Shown here: in pieces, positions 54,942-64,000 of the stretch | Position numbering within the stretch: position 1 is the first letter of the stretch | Layout of the letters: each line of letters opens with the position of its first letter | Source of the DNA: Parundibacterium terreum | GTDB taxonomy: Bacteria > Pseudomonadota > Gammaproteobacteria > Burkholderiales > Burkholderiaceae_D | Assembly: GCF_014636315.1 (NCBI RefSeq) | Contig: NZ_BMED01000001.1 | Location: 620,316 to 684,315, forward strand | DNA: 64,000 nucleotides | Direction: 5' to 3' | Position numbers and translations under genes: made by a program | The notes under the pieces: model-generated | Seen by the model: the letters and a program-made list of their open reading frames with translations, nothing else | Database searches by the model: none | Told to the model about the DNA's origin: nothing

Positions 54942-57900
54942 TCAGGCATTGCCCTGCTCTTCTACCCAGGCCCTCGCCTTTGCGATCGCGTCATTCAATT
55001 CCTGCTCCACCTTGCCGAACATGGCGAGCAATCTCTCTGCCGCCTCATGCGGAATTGTTTTTTCTAGCTCCAGCGCAGCATTGGCAAAACGCTTTGCGCC
55101 CAGGGTTCCCATCATGCCGCGCAAGGTGTGCAGCATGCGGGCAGCATCCTCCGGCCGTCCCTCTTGCCATGCCTGCCGAGCCTCGCTGACCGGTGCGGTT
55201 CCATTCTCCACAACCTTCCTCACCAGCCCCAGCATGGTCGCCGTATGCTGCGGCTTACCCTTGGTAATTGCCATCAAATGGCCGGGATCAAACACCGGTA
55301 TTTGCACATCCGGTTCAGGCTTTACATCAAAAATTTTAAATGGACTCATTGCTGCGCCGGGGCGGGAGAAGTTATTGTTTTTGGGGAGTTCTGGCAAATA
55401 GCGGATAATTTTTGTCAGCATGTCGTCGGCATCGATGGGCTTGCCGATAAAATCATTCATGCCGGCCGCAGTGCATAGCTCGCGCTCGGACGCCATCACG
55501 CCTGCCGTCATGGCCAGCACCGGCAAACCCAGCTTCAGGTCTTCGCGCAGCCTCTGAGTCGCGGTCAAACCGTCCATCACGGGCATCTGTATGTCCATCA
55601 GCACCAGGTGATAGCGGCTCGCATCGCTGCCCAGTTTGTCGAGCGCCTGCTGGCCGTTATCGACCACATCTACGCTGGCGCCGGCCTGTTCCAGCATGCC
55701 CCGCGCAACGATCTGGTTCAAGGGATTGTCTTCCACCAGCAGCAAGCGGGCACCGTCTATGCGCTGCATCAGCGGCGTGGAACGCGCTTCTTGCAATACG
55801 TGGGCGGAAGCACCGAGGCCGACAAATACGCCATGCAGTGCATCGAACAGACTGGAACCGGTCAAAGGCTTGCTGAGCACTGCATCCGTCAACTGTTCGG
55901 CATCAGTGCGCATCAGCTTGCCCCTGCCGAATGAGCTTGCCATAATGATGCTGATGGGCACTGCTGCCTTGATATCGGTATTATCAACCGCTCGCATCGC
56001 GGCACAAGCGCCGTGTACCGCACGTATGGTTTCAAGGCCATCCATGCCCGGCATCTGCCAGTCCGCCAGCACGACATCGTAGGGCTTGCCGCCGGCCAGT
56101 TCCGATCTGAAACGGTTCAAGGCTTCTTCACCGGAAGACACCGCATCCACATCCCAGTGCCAGCTTCGTATGGTCTTGCTCAGATAGTCGCGGCTGGTGT
56201 CATTGTCATCCACCAGCAGGAAACGCAGGTCGCCGATTGCATTGCGCGAACGCGCCCGGTCTTCCTGGTTGGCGGCGCATTGCAGCGGCAAGGTGACAAC
56301 AAATTCACTGCCCTTGCCTTCCTCGCTGCGGACTACGATATTGCCGCCCATCAGTTCCACCAGACGCTTGGAAATGGTCAGGCCCAGGCCGGTGCCGCCG
56401 AAGCGGCGGGTAAAGGAGGAATCCGCCTGCGAGAATGATGAAAACAGCCTACCCTGCTGTTCCGTGCTCATGCCTATGCCGGTATCCCGCACACTAAAGC
56501 TCAGCGTTGCGACCGGCCGGTTCTTGACCGACTGCAATTGCACCATCTTGACCAGGACTGCCACCTCGCCGCGCTCGGTAAATTTGAGCGCATTGGCGGT
56601 CAGGTTGACCAGCACCTGCTGCAGGCGCAAGGCGTCGCCCATCAATACCTTGGGCACACCGGGTTCGACGGCAATTGCCAGCTCGAGATCCTTCTCGCCG
56701 GCATTGACGGTCATAATGGTTGCCACCGCATTGAGGACATCGGCCAATTGGAAATCGGTCAGCGACAGTTCCATGCGGCCCGCTTCCACCTTGGAGAAAT
56801 CCAGTATGTCATTCAATATGCTGAGCAGCGTCTGGCCAGATACCTTGATCATCTCCAGATATTTTTTTTGCTCCGCAGTCAGCCCGGAACTGTCCAGCAG
56901 ATAAGCCATACCCAGGACGGCGTTCAGCGGCGTGCGGATCTCATGGCTCATGTTGGCGACAAATTCGCTCTTGGCGCGGCTGGCCGCCTCTGCTTCCCGC
57001 GTGCGCGCCTGCAGCATCTTGTTGGTCTGCTCCAGGCTGAGCTGTGCATGCTTTAGTTCGGTGATATCCGAAATCAGCACGTAAAATCCACGTACCTCGC
57101 CATTATCCATGTCGGGGATATAGTTCACCTGCGCATAGGCGATCATGCCGTTGGGCATCACGTGCACCCGCTCATACTGCTGGCTTTCACCGTTCAGTAC
57201 TGCATGCAGATAAGGCTCGCTTTGGCGATAGATATCTTCGCCCATCATGTCCCGCACATGGATGCCCACCATCTGCTGGGCGTTCTTGCCGAACCATGTT
57301 TCGTAACCGTAGTTGGCGAAGCTGCAGCGCAGGTCGGCACCCCAGTAGCCCACCATGCCGGGCAGGTTATCGGTCAGCGTGCGCAGGAAGCGTTCATTCT
57401 TTTCCAGCGCGAGTTCATTGCGGCGGCGCTCGGTCAGGTCGGTGGCGATACCCAGGTAACCGATAATCTCGTTCTGCTCATCGCGCAGCACGCTGACAGT
57501 CAGCAACGCCGGGATGCAATGGCCGTTCTTGTGAATCAGCGTCCATTCGTTGGTGTCCGGCCTACCCATGCTGGCCTTGGCCACCAGCGCCTGTATGCCA
57601 GGCTCCACCGTTTTGCCCAGTTCAGCGCCCAGTACTACTGCTCTGGCCATCAATTCAGCCCTGTCGTGCAGGTCGACCCAGGAATCCTTGCCCAGTATGT
57701 CTTTCGCTGCATACCCAAGCATCGCTTCGGCGGCGGGGTTAAACAGCGTGACCATGCCATTTCTGTCGCTGGCAATGATGGCCGATCCGGCGTTAAACAG
57801 CATTGCCTTTTGTAGCGCAGAATACTTTTGTATCTGCGCGGTCCGCAGTTGCACTTGCTGTTCCAGTGACGCGTTCAACTTGCGGATATGGTCCTCATGG

Positions 57901-59303
57901 GCCTTTTGCTCGCTGATGTCGCGCACCGTCTTGGCGGCTCCCAGGATACGGCCCTGCGCGCCGTGTATCGGCGAGACCGTCACCGACACATCCAACAGGC
58001 TGCCGTCTTTACGCCGGCGTACGGAAGAGAAATGCTCCACCACTTCATCGGCAGCGATACGCCGCAGCACATCCACCTCTTCCATATAGTATTCCGCCGG
58101 CACGATCAGGCTCTGCACGGTGCGGCCTATCGCTTCTTTCGCGCTATAGCCGAACATTTTTTCCGCTGCCTTGTTCCAATCCGTGACAACGCCATCCAGC
58201 GTCTTTGCAATGATGGCGTCATTAGAGCTTTCAACGATGGCGGCGAGCCTGCTGCGTTCCACGCTGGATCTCACTTCGCGTTCATGCGCGCGCAAATAGC
58301 TGTACAGCAGGCCGGCCAGCAAGATACTGAGCAGTATGCCTACCGCGCCTTCCACTTTCGGGTTCTGCGCATTCAGGCGGCTGACAAATAAGGGCAAGGC
58401 CTTGACCTGGACCCGCCACGTACGACCATACAAAGGAATATCGAAATGTTTTTCCAGGCCATCCAGCACGGCCTGCTCCGATCCGGCGGAAGCAAAAAAC
58501 GGTACAGAACCTGCATGCTCGCTGACATCGGTCAGCGTCATGGCAACTTCACCGTCAAAATAATCGAATCCGGCCAGGACTTCATCAATCTGCAGCGAGG
58601 AATACACCCACCCTATGGTGGCAGCCTCCCTGTCGGCAGCGACCTGCGCCTTTTGCATGGATGAGTACACCGGCATCAGCAGCAGAAAACCGCGATCGGG
58701 TTTGTCAGGGTATTGCACCAGCGATATCGGTGCGGTCATCACCGCTTTGGCAGAGCGCATGGCCTCAATGGCGGCCGCACGACGCTTAGGCTCGGAGGCG
58801 AGATCGATGCCTATCGCGGCCTCATTCCCTGCCTCGGGCACGATATAGGAAATGACAAAATGTTCGCTGGCATTGGGAACAAATTCCCTGATCTTGAATT
58901 CTGGGCTTGCCTCGCGCCGCATCGCTGCGAGAAAAGCTGCTTCTTTTTCCGGCAATACACGGCGCACAAATCCATAGCCCCTTACTCCTGGAAATTCCCG
59001 GCCTATATCTCGGGAACGCCCATATTCCTGGAAAGTCTTGTACGTAATGCTTTGGCCGCCGGCCCCTATCACCACACCTCGCGCGCCGCGCAAACCGTAC
59101 TCATACTTTTGCATGCGGTTGCTTATCTGGGCAGAGACACGTTCGGCCATGCCGTCAAAACGCTGCTCCGCATGGCTGGCATTATCGGATTGCTGTTTGA
59201 ACTCCAGCGACAAGGAAAGCACAAGGCCAGCCGCCAATATCAATATTGGCAACCAGATCGTCTTCCTCGGCCGGCGCATAGCATCCACTATTATTTTCTC
59301 CAC
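54942..59303 (-). CDS. Hybrid sensor histidine kinase (CHASE-PAS-HK-REC-REC-HPt)
   Basis: A 1453-residue membrane kinase. TM1 at about 17-33, a periplasmic CHASE domain (about 75-280), TM2 at about 323-341, then three PAS domains (about 355-755), HisKA with ANMSHEIRTPLNA (about 790), HATPase (about 895-1010), REC1 (acceptor D in LADWQMPG), REC2 (acceptor D in LMDIQMPV) and a C-terminal HPt (LHTLRGMMGTLG). All phosphorelay sites look intact, so it could run a full His-Asp-His relay to an unlinked response regulator. None is adjacent. Confidence 0.93.
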   Translation of the reverse strand: MEKIIVDAMRRPRKTIWLPILILAAGLVLSLSLEFKQQSDNASHAEQRFDGMAERVSAQISNRMQKYEYGLRGARGVVIGAGGQSITYKTFQEYGRSRDIGREFPGVRGYGFVRRVLPEKEAAFLAAMRREASPEFKIREFVPNASEHFVISYIVPEAGNEAAIGIDLASEPKRRAAAIEAMRSAKAVMTAPISLVQYPDKPDRGFLLLMPVYSSMQKAQVAADREAATIGWVYSSLQIDEVLAGFDYFDGEVAMTLTDVSEHAGSVPFFASAGSEQAVLDGLEKHFDIPLYGRTWRVQVKALPLFVSRLNAQNPKVEGAVGILLSILLAGLLYSYLRAHEREVRSSVERSRLAAIVESSNDAIIAKTLDGVVTDWNKAAEKMFGYSAKEAIGRTVQSLIVPAEYYMEEVDVLRRIAADEVVEHFSSVRRRKDGSLLDVSVTVSPIHGAQGRILGAAKTVRDISEQKAHEDHIRKLNASLEQQVQLRTAQIQKYSALQKAMLFNAGSAIIASDRNGMVTLFNPAAEAMLGYAAKDILGKDSWVDLHDRAELMARAVVLGAELGKTVEPGIQALVAKASMGRPDTNEWTLIHKNGHCIPALLTVSVLRDEQNEIIGYLGIATDLTERRRNELALEKNERFLRTLTDNLPGMVGYWGADLRCSFANYGYETWFGKNAQQMVGIHVRDMMGEDIYRQSEPYLHAVLNGESQQYERVHVMPNGMIAYAQVNYIPDMDNGEVRGFYVLISDITELKHAQLSLEQTNKMLQARTREAEAASRAKSEFVANMSHEIRTPLNAVLGMAYLLDSSGLTAEQKKYLEMIKVSGQTLLSILNDILDFSKVEAGRMELSLTDFQLADVLNAVATIMTVNAGEKDLELAIAVEPGVPKVLMGDALRLQQVLVNLTANALKFTERGEVAVLVKMVQLQSVKNRPVATLSFSVRDTGIGMSTEQQGRLFSSFSQADSSFTRRFGGTGLGLTISKRLVELMGGNIVVRSEEGKGSEFVVTLPLQCAANQEDRARSRNAIGDLRFLLVDDNDTSRDYLSKTIRSWHWDVDAVSSGEEALNRFRSELAGGKPYDVVLADWQMPGMDGLETIRAVHGACAAMRAVDNTDIKAAVPISIIMASSFGRGKLMRTDAEQLTDAVLSKPLTGSSLFDALHGVFVGLGASAHVLQEARSTPLMQRIDGARLLLVEDNPLNQIVARGMLEQAGASVDVVDNGQQALDKLGSDASRYHLVLMDIQMPVMDGLTATQRLREDLKLGLPVLAMTAGVMASERELCTAAGMNDFIGKPIDADDMLTKIIRYLPELPKNNNFSRPGAAMSPFKIFDVKPEPDVQIPVFDPGHLMAITKGKPQHTATMLGLVRKVVENGTAPVSEARQAWQEGRPEDAARMLHTLRGMMGTLGAKRFANAALELEKTIPHEAAERLLAMFGKVEQELNDAIAKARAWVEEQGNA

Positions 59304-59620
59304 TCAGCCATTGATGGCAACTTATGGCGATTGATGACGATTCATGACGATATTCGTCCCGGGCAAACTACCCCTACGATCAATGATAGTCCCGAACAAT
59401 GCAAAAATTGGCCGACCCTATGTCAATTTTCACAATTGTTTGCATTGTGCTGCCCGGCCCCCGCTTCTACGCCCAAGCTGCGTTACAAATCCCGAGCTTT
59501 GCGCCAAGAAAAATTCCCCAATGAGGGTCACGGGCGTACAGGCGGGCGCCAACAAACATGGATAAAATACAAGAAAGGCAAAAAAATAAGTAAAATGATA
59601 ACTCAACAGGAGTCCCTCGC
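59304..59620. other. Divergent region, hybrid kinase / YdeI-like gene
   Basis: 317 bp holding both promoters. Near the kinase start there is a run of near-repeats of GATGACGATT and CATGACGATA (59333-59352). No gene or strong dyad is seen. Confidence 0.4.
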
Positions 59621-60238
59621 ATGGCAGACGATTTAGCTGTTATCCCCTTCAGCAGTGCAAAAAAATGGCAGCAATGGCTGGTCAAACATCATGGACAGGA
59701 AGACGGCATATGGCTGCAGATATTCAAGAAGGAATCAGGCATAAAAACCGTCACCTACGCAGAAGCGCTGGATGAAGCGCTGTGCTATGGATGGATAGAT
59801 GGACAGAAAAAAGCTTGTGACGAGACATGCTGGCTGCAAAAATTCACCCCGCGCCGGGCCAGAAGCGCGTGGTCGGCCATCAATGTCGGACACGTGGAAC
59901 GCCTGATCAAGGAAGGCCGCATGCAAGCGAGCGGGCACGCAGAAATAAAAGCTGCGCAGGAAGATGGTCGCTGGCAGCAGGCTTATACGTCACAAAGCAA
60001 AGCGGCCATCCCGGAAGATTTCCTGGCTGCGCTGAACAAAAACAAAAAAGCTGCCAGCTTTTTCGCTACGCTGAACAAGGCCAATCTGTATGCCATCGCC
60101 TACCGCCTGCAGACTGCCAAGATGCCGGAAACCCGCGAAAAGCGCGTGAAACTGATTCTTGAAATGATGGCCAGGGGCGAAAGCTTTCATCCCCAGAAAA
60201 TGCCTCAGGAAAAGAAATCCGCCCCTAAATCTCTTTGA
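59621..60238 (+). CDS. YdeI/OmpD-associated family protein
   Basis: A 205-residue protein of the YdeI family (YdeI/OmpD-associated; linked in Salmonella to antimicrobial-peptide resistance). Recognisable segments are KKWQQWLVKHHGQEDGIWLQ, ALCYGWIDGQKK and FTPRRARSAWSAINVGHVERLI. It is probably a soluble, DUF1801-linked-type fold. The ribosome site AGGAG is 8 nt upstream. Its basic C-terminal tail is longer than usual. Confidence 0.85.
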   Translation: MADDLAVIPFSSAKKWQQWLVKHHGQEDGIWLQIFKKESGIKTVTYAEALDEALCYGWIDGQKKACDETCWLQKFTPRRARSAWSAINVGHVERLIKEGRMQASGHAEIKAAQEDGRWQQAYTSQSKAAIPEDFLAALNKNKKAASFFATLNKANLYAIAYRLQTAKMPETREKRVKLILEMMARGESFHPQKMPQEKKSAPKSL

Positions 60239-60397
60239 CGAACGAGCCCGTTGCGGGCCCACAACGCGGCTCAATATAAAATTGACAATCCACGCATACG
60301 ATATAGATTGATCGCAAGTATTCCATTTGCCCCGCTGCTGGAGATGAGCATGGAAATACCTTCTGCAGTAAATGGTCTTCCACAAAAAGGAGGCAGT

Positions 60398-61576
60398 ATG
60401 CGTGCGTTTTTGAAATCCGTATTCGGGGGCCAGAGCTGCAGGAGCAATCCCCTGCCCGACTATGCGCTGATTTACTTCAGCCATCTGGAAGGCAAATACC
60501 ACAGCCTTTCCGCCGCGGCCATTCCTTTGGAGTCCCTGCAAAAGCTGAACGACATCGCAAAAAAAGAGCGCAAGGAGCTCAACTGGGACGATCTGTTCGC
60601 TTTTGATCTGGTGCTGTCGCGCCTGATCCCAAAGGCGGAATTACCCCGCAAAGTCTGGAGCTTGCGCAACCGCTACCGTGACGTCGCAGGTCTGCGCGAA
60701 TACGACGCCTACCTGGCATCACGCCCGCCAGACTATCTGGCTCAGATACCCGACAACAAGCGTTCGTCCGATGCGCCACCTCTCGCGGACATCGCAAGTA
60801 CTTCGTCTTCCGCACAAAATGGCATCTCTTCATCGGACAATGCAGTCGACGCAAACAATGCAGACAACGACACTGCCGCTGCCGGTTCCGATGCCAGCCC
60901 GGAGACGCAAACTCCGCCCAAGGAAGCCGATGGAGCCAAGCCCATCGTAATGAGCAGCGGTACGGAGGCGGCCTTGCGCGCCGACGTGGAGTTCCTGCTG
61001 ACCCAGATCCATTTGCGCTATGCGATCCGGCCCGCCTGGGACCTGCAAAGGGAACACGTATCACGCAGCATTGCTATCATGACCGGGCTGGGGCTAACCG
61101 CCCTGCTCATCTACGGATTGCTGGCCTCCTTCACCAGTTGGCCTATCTATGTCACTACGCTGGGCATGGTGCTGTACACTGGCTTGATGGGTGGCCTCTT
61201 GAGCGTGCAGCAGCGCTACCAGAGCGCATCCGATGAAGGCGATCCGGTCCACAACATCGCGGTACTGCAATGGGGTAATTTCAGCGTACTGATATCGCCC
61301 TTCAGCGGTGCCCTGTTTGCGGCTATTTTTTATATTATCTTTGTCGCAGGGCTGGTAAAAGGCGATCTGTTTCCCGGCTTTTCTGCGCTCAGCACAGACC
61401 CCAAAAACGCGCGCTATGTCTCCGAGTTTTTCACCAACGCCACTCCCGACAATATCGTGCAATATGCCAAGCTCATCGTCTGGTCGTTTATCGCCGGTTT
61501 CTTTGAGCGGCTGGTACCGGACACCTTGTCGCGCTTTGTCGCCAAACAGAATATGGCAGGAAAAGGTACCGTATAG
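60398..61576 (+). CDS. Membrane protein of unknown function
   Basis: A 392-residue protein. The N-terminal cytoplasmic part (about 1-125) is charged, then a long low-complexity polar linker (about 125-190, rich in S, A, N and D), and three to four membrane helices in the C-terminal half (about 230-370). No family is recognised. The start at 60398 is fixed by AAAGGAGG, 4 nt upstream; a frame open to 60251 without a ribosome site is rejected. It is convergent with the GNAT gene. Confidence 0.75.
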   Translation: MRAFLKSVFGGQSCRSNPLPDYALIYFSHLEGKYHSLSAAAIPLESLQKLNDIAKKERKELNWDDLFAFDLVLSRLIPKAELPRKVWSLRNRYRDVAGLREYDAYLASRPPDYLAQIPDNKRSSDAPPLADIASTSSSAQNGISSSDNAVDANNADNDTAAAGSDASPETQTPPKEADGAKPIVMSSGTEAALRADVEFLLTQIHLRYAIRPAWDLQREHVSRSIAIMTGLGLTALLIYGLLASFTSWPIYVTTLGMVLYTGLMGGLLSVQQRYQSASDEGDPVHNIAVLQWGNFSVLISPFSGALFAAIFYIIFVAGLVKGDLFPGFSALSTDPKNARYVSEFFTNATPDNIVQYAKLIVWSFIAGFFERLVPDTLSRFVAKQNMAGKGTV

Positions 61577-61637
61577 CAGATGTGCAGTATGCTAGCGGCA
61601 TTCAAAAGGGCCCATCTTCACAATGGGGATGGGCTGC

Positions 61638-62204
61638 TTAGTTTTTATCTTTGCGGGCAAACCAGTCGCGCGCCAGCAAGCCATACAGGCCGGCATCGGA
61701 TACTTCATCTTCGTCTATCCAGCGCTCCCTCAGCGTACCCTCCAGCACAAAGCCCAGCCGGAGCAGGCTTCTAGCGGAAGCCTCATTGCGGGGATCGATT
61801 TCTGCCTCCAGCCTGTGCAGGCTCATGGTATTGAACGTATAGTCAATCAATGCGCTCAGCGCCTCATGGATGTAGCCGGCGCCCCAGAAATCCCTCCCCA
61901 GCGCGTAGCCTATCTCGGCGCGCAAACTGCCCTCGTCTATCTTGAACAGCACGCAGGTACCGATCACCGTTGCCGGCCCCTTCAGTTCTATGACGAATTG
62001 CATCGCATTGCCCTCCGCGACGCGCTGCCGGATGCGCACCAGCCATTTGCGCGCATTCTCCAGCGTGCCCCAGCGGGTCGGCGGACAATAACGCATGACA
62101 TCGTGGTGGTTATAGCATTTAAAGACAGCTTCCAGGTCACGCTCTTCAATGGGGCGGATGGTCAGCCGGGAGGATGGTATCGACAAAGGGATGGCGAACG
62201 GCAT
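61638..62204 (-). CDS. GNAT-family N-acetyltransferase (RimJ/RimL type)
   Basis: A 188-residue acetyltransferase with the acetyl-CoA-binding segment ALGRDFWGAGYIHEALSALIDY and NEASARSLLRLGFVLEGTLRE, characteristic of RimJ/RimL. Possible substrates are ribosomal protein N-termini or small amines. The start is either the ATG at 62204 or the one at 62234; the former is preferred for family length. It is divergent from the GntR gene. Confidence 0.85.
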   Translation of the reverse strand: MPFAIPLSIPSSRLTIRPIEERDLEAVFKCYNHHDVMRYCPPTRWGTLENARKWLVRIRQRVAEGNAMQFVIELKGPATVIGTCVLFKIDEGSLRAEIGYALGRDFWGAGYIHEALSALIDYTFNTMSLHRLEAEIDPRNEASARSLLRLGFVLEGTLRERWIDEDEVSDAGLYGLLARDWFARKDKN

Positions 62205-62356
62205 GCGACTCTTTTCTCTAAAAGGGGCAGACATTCCTGCAGCATGGATGAACTTTCAACGTCCATTATTACGGAAATATCGCCGCTCAGGCAATTGCTC
62301 CCTAAGGATTAGCGTCAGCCAGGAGCCATCCTTGACCAAATCGAGATTGCCGCCTA

Positions 62357-62373
62357 AAATCATCAGATGATTT
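62357..62373. promoter_or_regulatory. Palindrome upstream of the GntR gene (operator candidate)
   Basis: AAATCATCAGATGATTT is a perfect palindrome of two 8-bp arms around one A. It lies 20 bp before the start of a FadR-type regulator, a typical site for autoregulation. A related GATTTGATGAAT follows immediately. Confidence 0.6.
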
Positions 62374-62393
62374 GATGAATTACTCGTTTTATA

Positions 62394-63134
62394 ATGAAAA
62401 ATGCATTACGTTCTTCACTGGTGGATACCGCCGCCGCGTCCATGACAGCCGAAATCACGTCCGGCAACTGGCCGCTGGGCGAGCGTATTCCTATAGAACC
62501 GAAACTGGCGGAACTACTCCAAGTCAGCCGCGGAACGGTGCGCGAAGCAGTCAAGATGCTGGTCACACAAGGCATGCTGGAGGTTCGCCAGGGTTCCGGC
62601 ACCTATGTACGCGCAGTGGCCGACGCCTCGGCCGGCATGCTGAGGGCCAAGCGGGCAAGCATACGCGACCAGTTTGAAGTGCGCAGCGCGCTGGAAGTCC
62701 AGGCTGCCCGTCTGGCGGCAACCAGGCATGACAAGCAGGGCCTGGCGCGCCTGCAAGCGCTGGTAGATGCCAGGGGTTCTTTTGACGATAGCGACGATGC
62801 CGCAAAAGCTGCCTTTATTGCGCGCGACCTGGATTTCCATATGGGACTGATCGCGCTGTCCGGCAATGTCGCGCTGGCAGAGATTTACCAATTTTTTTCC
62901 GCATCGGTCAGAGAGACGATTGCATCCACGATCAAGAATGAACTGCCTGAGCCGGACCAGGCGGCGCACCAGCGCATCGTCGATGCTGTCGCCAGCGGCA
63001 ATCCGGATCAGGCAGCAGCAGCGATGCATGCTTTCATGGCGCCCATCCTGAATGAGCTTGATCGCCTGCTTGCGCCTTCGGGCTCAGTGGAGCCATCCCA
63101 GCCGCCCCAGCCCTCCCTGCCCCGGCTGCCCTGA
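62394..63134 (+). CDS. GntR/FadR-family transcriptional regulator
   Basis: A 246-residue regulator with an N-terminal winged HTH (about 10-75, LAELLQVSRGTVREAVKMLVTQGMLEVRQGSGTYV) and a FadR/FCD C-terminal ligand-binding domain with conserved Asp/His metal-site-like residues (ARDLDFHMGLI, AHQRIVDAV). It is followed after 18 bp by a CynX-type transporter on the same strand, which it probably regulates. There is no good ribosome site at 62394, and a TATAAT overlaps the ATG, so the true start may be a GTG nine codons on. Confidence 0.88.
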   Translation: MKNALRSSLVDTAAASMTAEITSGNWPLGERIPIEPKLAELLQVSRGTVREAVKMLVTQGMLEVRQGSGTYVRAVADASAGMLRAKRASIRDQFEVRSALEVQAARLAATRHDKQGLARLQALVDARGSFDDSDDAAKAAFIARDLDFHMGLIALSGNVALAEIYQFFSASVRETIASTIKNELPEPDQAAHQRIVDAVASGNPDQAAAAMHAFMAPILNELDRLLAPSGSVEPSQPPQPSLPRLP

Positions 63135-63152
63135 TATCCAACAAGGTTCACC

Positions 63153-64000
63153 ATGACGTCAACATCACAAATTATCTCCCCGGCCACCGCAGAACTGGAC
63201 GGCAAGCCCCTTAACGCACTGGAGCAGCAAGCCATCGATGCTGAAATCGACAGCCAGCCTGCGCCTGTTCCCACTGCCGCAGTGGCTAGCCGCAATAGCC
63301 AGATCCTGCTGGGCGCCAGCCTGGTATTGATCGCCTTCAATCTGCGGCCGGTCTTTTCCAGCCTGTCGGTGCTGCTGCCTGAGATCATGGCCGCCACCGG
63401 GCTGTCATCCGCATCCGCCAGCTTGCTGACGACGCTACCGGTGCTGTGCCTGGGCCTGTTTGCGCCGCTGGCACCGATGCTGGCGCGCCGTTTCGGCGCC
63501 GAGCGTACACTGCTGGGCATGCTGATACTGCTGGCAATAGGCACCGCGATGCGCGGCCTGGCAGGTATTCCTGTGCTGTTTTTTGCGTCGGGCCTGGCAG
63601 GTGCCTGTATCGCGGTCGGCAATGTACTGTTGCCCGGACTGGTCAAGCGCGATTTCCCCAACAAGACAGCGCTGATGATGGGCTTGTATACGATGTCCCT
63701 GTGTGCCGGTGCGGCAGGTGCCGCCGGCCTGACGGTCCCTCTGGAAAAATTACTGAATGATTCCTGGGCCACCGCACTCGCCGTGTGGTCCCTGCCCGCT
63801 ATCGTGATCGCACTGGTATGGGCTCCGCAAGCGCTGGCCAGCAAGCGCCACGCGCAGCACAACGGCTTTACCGTGCGCGGCCTGTGGAGCGACAAACTGG
63901 CCTGGCAAGTGACCTTTTTCATGGGGCTGCAATCCGCATTGGCTTATTGCGTGTTCGGCTGGCTTGCCCCTATCCTCCGCTCCAGGGGCATGGATGGCGT
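63153..64000 (+). CDS. CynX/NimT-type MFS transporter (3' partial)
   Basis: The gene opens at ATG 63153 and stays open to the window end (282 codons). It has a polar N-terminus of about 45 residues followed by at least seven membrane helices. The signature LIAFNLRPVFSSLSVLLPEI is typical of the CynX/NimT family, which includes cyanate and 2-nitroimidazole transporters; the substrate is unknown. AAGG lies 10 nt upstream. It probably forms a unit with the GntR regulator. Confidence 0.85.
   Translation, partial: MTSTSQIISPATAELDGKPLNALEQQAIDAEIDSQPAPVPTAAVASRNSQILLGASLVLIAFNLRPVFSSLSVLLPEIMAATGLSSASASLLTTLPVLCLGLFAPLAPMLARRFGAERTLLGMLILLAIGTAMRGLAGIPVLFFASGLAGACIAVGNVLLPGLVKRDFPNKTALMMGLYTMSLCAGAAGAAGLTVPLEKLLNDSWATALAVWSLPAIVIALVWAPQALASKRHAQHNGFTVRGLWSDKLAWQVTFFMGLQSALAYCVFGWLAPILRSRGMDG

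Noticed and set aside
60251..60397. N-terminal extension of the membrane protein gene
   Set aside because: The AAAGGAGG site directly before 60398 fixes the start there; the extension has no ribosome site and looks non-coding.

Overview
The window looks like a piece of a betaproteobacterial chromosome, probably from the Oxalobacteraceae (Herminiimonas/Janthinobacterium type). This is inferred from moderately high GC, intracellular PHA depolymerase, many DUF4148, PEP-CTERM, MCP, GGDEF and LysR-type genes, and the mix of enzymes. I see no rRNA, tRNA, insertion sequence, prophage or CRISPR array. The gene at each edge is cut by the window.

Layout. 0-3 kb: 3' part of a single-chain biotin-dependent acyl-CoA carboxylase, then a low-GC PEP-CTERM protein gene. 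3.7-9 kb: housekeeping genes (cbpM-cbpA chaperone pair, ferritin-like protein, psd, pgeF, aldo/keto reductase). 8.9-10.9 kb: a compact arsenic operon arsR-arsI-arsC-aqpS. 11-18 kb: TPR methyltransferase, enoyl-CoA hydratase, RidA-like protein, an MCP and a GGDEF-EAL protein. 18.1-19.2 kb: a long non-coding stretch with a recurrent RNA-like stem-loop element next to a cold-shock gene. 19.6-25.7 kb: SnoaL-like protein + SDR, P450 + HD protein, cupin, GST and phaZ. 25.7-27.4 kb: a HipA/HipB module with four operator copies. 27.4-34.3 kb: LysR/CMD pair, rsgA, a DUF3455 lipoprotein, a stand-alone flagellin and two secreted unknowns. 34.3-38.7 kb: a three-gene PLP decarboxylase / ATP-grasp / PLP-enzyme cluster of unknown product. 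39-48 kb: fliT-like gene, MBL-fold hydrolase, GST, rlmF, MFS, GNAT, LysE and a diguanylate cyclase. 48-54 kb: MCP and CheZ flanked by two DUF4148 paralogues, followed by small-protein genes including a tandem pair of an unrecognised family. 54-64 kb: formyltransferase-like gene, a very large hybrid histidine kinase, a YdeI-like gene, a membrane protein, GNAT, and a GntR regulator next to a CynX-type transporter.

How the genes work together. The arsenic operon forms a plausible complete route: ArsI cleaves trivalent organoarsenicals, ArsC reduces arsenate, and the resulting arsenite leaves through the aquaglyceroporin. No dedicated arsenite pump is present. The motility genes (fliC, fliT, two MCPs, cheZ) are scattered rather than in an operon; fliC and fliT both have sigma-28-like promoters. 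Two c-di-GMP enzymes and the hybrid kinase suggest heavy environmental sensing. The best candidates for undescribed biology are the PLP/ATP-grasp cluster, the repeated RNA element by cspA, the WPDK small-protein pair, and a G8 tract at the start of the P450 gene that can switch its reading frame.
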